Assembly: GCA_012719175.1 (NCBI GenBank)
Contig: JAAYAX010000015.1
Span: 24,551-88,550 of the forward strand
Direction: 5' to 3'
DNA: 64,000 bases
Source of the DNA: Methanomassiliicoccus sp.
GTDB taxonomy: Archaea; Thermoplasmatota; Thermoplasmata; Methanomassiliicoccales; Methanomassiliicoccaceae
The position numbers were made by a program, and so were the translations under genes. The notes below the pieces were generated by a model that saw only the letters and a list, made by a program, of their open reading frames with translations, did no database searches and had not been told where the DNA came from. This document shows, in pieces, positions 62,994-64,000 of the stretch (its first letter is position 1; every line of letters starts with the position of its first letter).

Positions 62994-64000
62994 TCACCCC
63001 TTACGCTCCTTATCAGCCCTTTTTACAACTGCACCCATTTCCTTTAGGAGGTCCTTTTCAATCGGCGTTGGTTTGTAATTTTTCTTAAGTTTGTTCACGC
63101 CTTCATGGGTGACATCAACGATGTTCCGGGAGCCATTCTTAGCCCAATCCCCATACATCATTCTATCAAAAAATTCAGGATTTGATGGGAGATCGATGTT
63201 TTTTAAAGTTGTCTTATGGCCCAGGAAGCTTTTTCCTGCTCCAACTTCCTGTATAGCTTTTACAGAAAGTGTCTCCTCGTTTACTGGGACACCATTGGTG
63301 TAACTCTTGATCATGTTAATAATGTCATGATCGATCAAGAATTGTTCTAGGCTGAAAGTCATTCCTAATTCAACCATTCCGGCACCGTAGATGATTTTTG
63401 CTCCAGCAATCGCGGGAGACAATCCAGTAATTGTCTTTTCATGGCCAAGCTGCCCGTCAGGCAGCTTGGCATCACCCTATATGCCGGCTACCCATGAAGG
63501 TAGCTCATAATACTGGGCCAGATTCGCTACGCAAGCGCTAATTAGTGCCATTTCCGGAGACCCCACAGGTGCAGTCCCTCGCTTGAGATCGAAAACTGTG
63601 GTCGCACTTCCGTACCAAATTGGGTTCCCAGGGTTTAGACACTGGACTAGAACATTACTGGACAATATCTCAGCATTGTGTGTTACAAGTGTTCCGGCCA
63701 GATGGACTGGAGAAGTACCTCCACTCATGGCCATACTCATATCCATGATTGGCATATTGTACTTCACACCTTCGAAAATGCATCCCGTCTGGAAAGGATC
63801 TAATTCCAATGGACTTGTAGGAGCGGCTCCAACGCTAATAAGCGGCTTATGCAAAGCCTCTTCCTCGTTACCCCCATAGAATGCTTTCTGCATCTCGAAG
63901 TAATAATGAACGTTCTTAGGCACGCCATCACCAATCAGATGCTTCGTGCAATTTTCAAAGTTAGTAAATACTTCATGCACGTCTTTTTCAAGTGGAGCAC
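62994..64000 (-). CDS. mttB: Trimethylamine methyltransferase MttB, second copy, 5' end outside the window
   Basis: The minus-strand frame enters at 64000, reads at least 173 residues (from APLEKDVHEVFTNFENCTKH) to a TAG at 63477-63479, and continues GDAKLPDGQLGHEKT to TGA at 62994. It is homologous to MttB1 over the whole visible stretch. The TAG lies at the same site (SWVAGI-TAG-GDAK) and is expected to be read as pyrrolysine. It starts the run mttB2-mttC2-permease. Only the C-terminal two-thirds or so is in the window. Sequence divergence from MttB1 suggests an old duplication or a different substrate range. Confidence 0.92.
63477..63479 (-). other. In-frame TAG decoded as pyrrolysine (mttB2)
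   Basis: Sole stop inside the mttB2 frame within the window, at the position equivalent to the mttB1 TAG, with conserved flanks on both sides. Confidence 0.92.

Overview
The window reads as a chromosome segment of a methylotrophic methanogenic archaeon of the order Methanomassiliicoccales; the GC-rich left half would suit a Methanomassiliicoccus luminyensis-like genome (inference). The strongest reason is at the right end: two trimethylamine methyltransferase genes (mttB), each interrupted by one in-frame TAG at the pyrrolysine position, each followed by its corrinoid protein gene (mttC), with an APC-type permease between the two pairs. Archaeal TATA boxes close to start codons, HerA/NurA proteins, and receiver-PAS-kinase sensors of archaeal style agree.

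Layout. 1-3106: a long truncated minus-strand nuclease-helicase fusion. 3176-19068: surface and signalling genes: a PKD-domain protein, three related receiver-PAS proteins (two are kinases, one lacks a kinase), two tandem membrane transglutaminase-like proteins, a 7TM hybrid histidine kinase and a repeat-built secreted protein. 19559-27682: a heterodimeric ABC exporter, a flavodoxin, a gamma-carbonic-anhydrase-like protein lacking one metal ligand, a propeller/FN3 surface protein and trehalose-6-phosphate phosphatase. 27.9-35.0 kb: a candidate structured RNA and small genes (Fic protein, coiled-coil nuclease-like protein, membrane proteins, lipocalin, Tam-like methyltransferase).

35.1-48.8 kb is a DNA-end-processing block of two divergent operons: minus strand, a PD-(D/E)XK protein then AddB-like and AddA-like helicase-nuclease subunits; plus strand, NurA-like nuclease, HerA-like translocase, a 48-residue protein, an SMC/Rad50-like ATPase and a winged-helix-like protein. 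The second operon is my best candidate for an undescribed (probably defence) system. 48.8-58.2 kb is visibly AT-richer accessory DNA: two tyrosine-recombinase remnants, dispersed copies of a roughly 110-bp non-coding repeat, strong inverted repeats, an unrecognised two-gene module (51156-53436), and two MFS transporters, one with a MarR regulator and a likely operator.

58.2-64 kb (all minus strand) is the methylamine block mttB2-mttC2-permease-mttB1-mttC1, in which a permease imports the substrate, MttB moves a methyl group to the cobalt of MttC, and MttC passes it on toward coenzyme M. At least six other genes end in TAG, which matters in an organism that decodes TAG as pyrrolysine.
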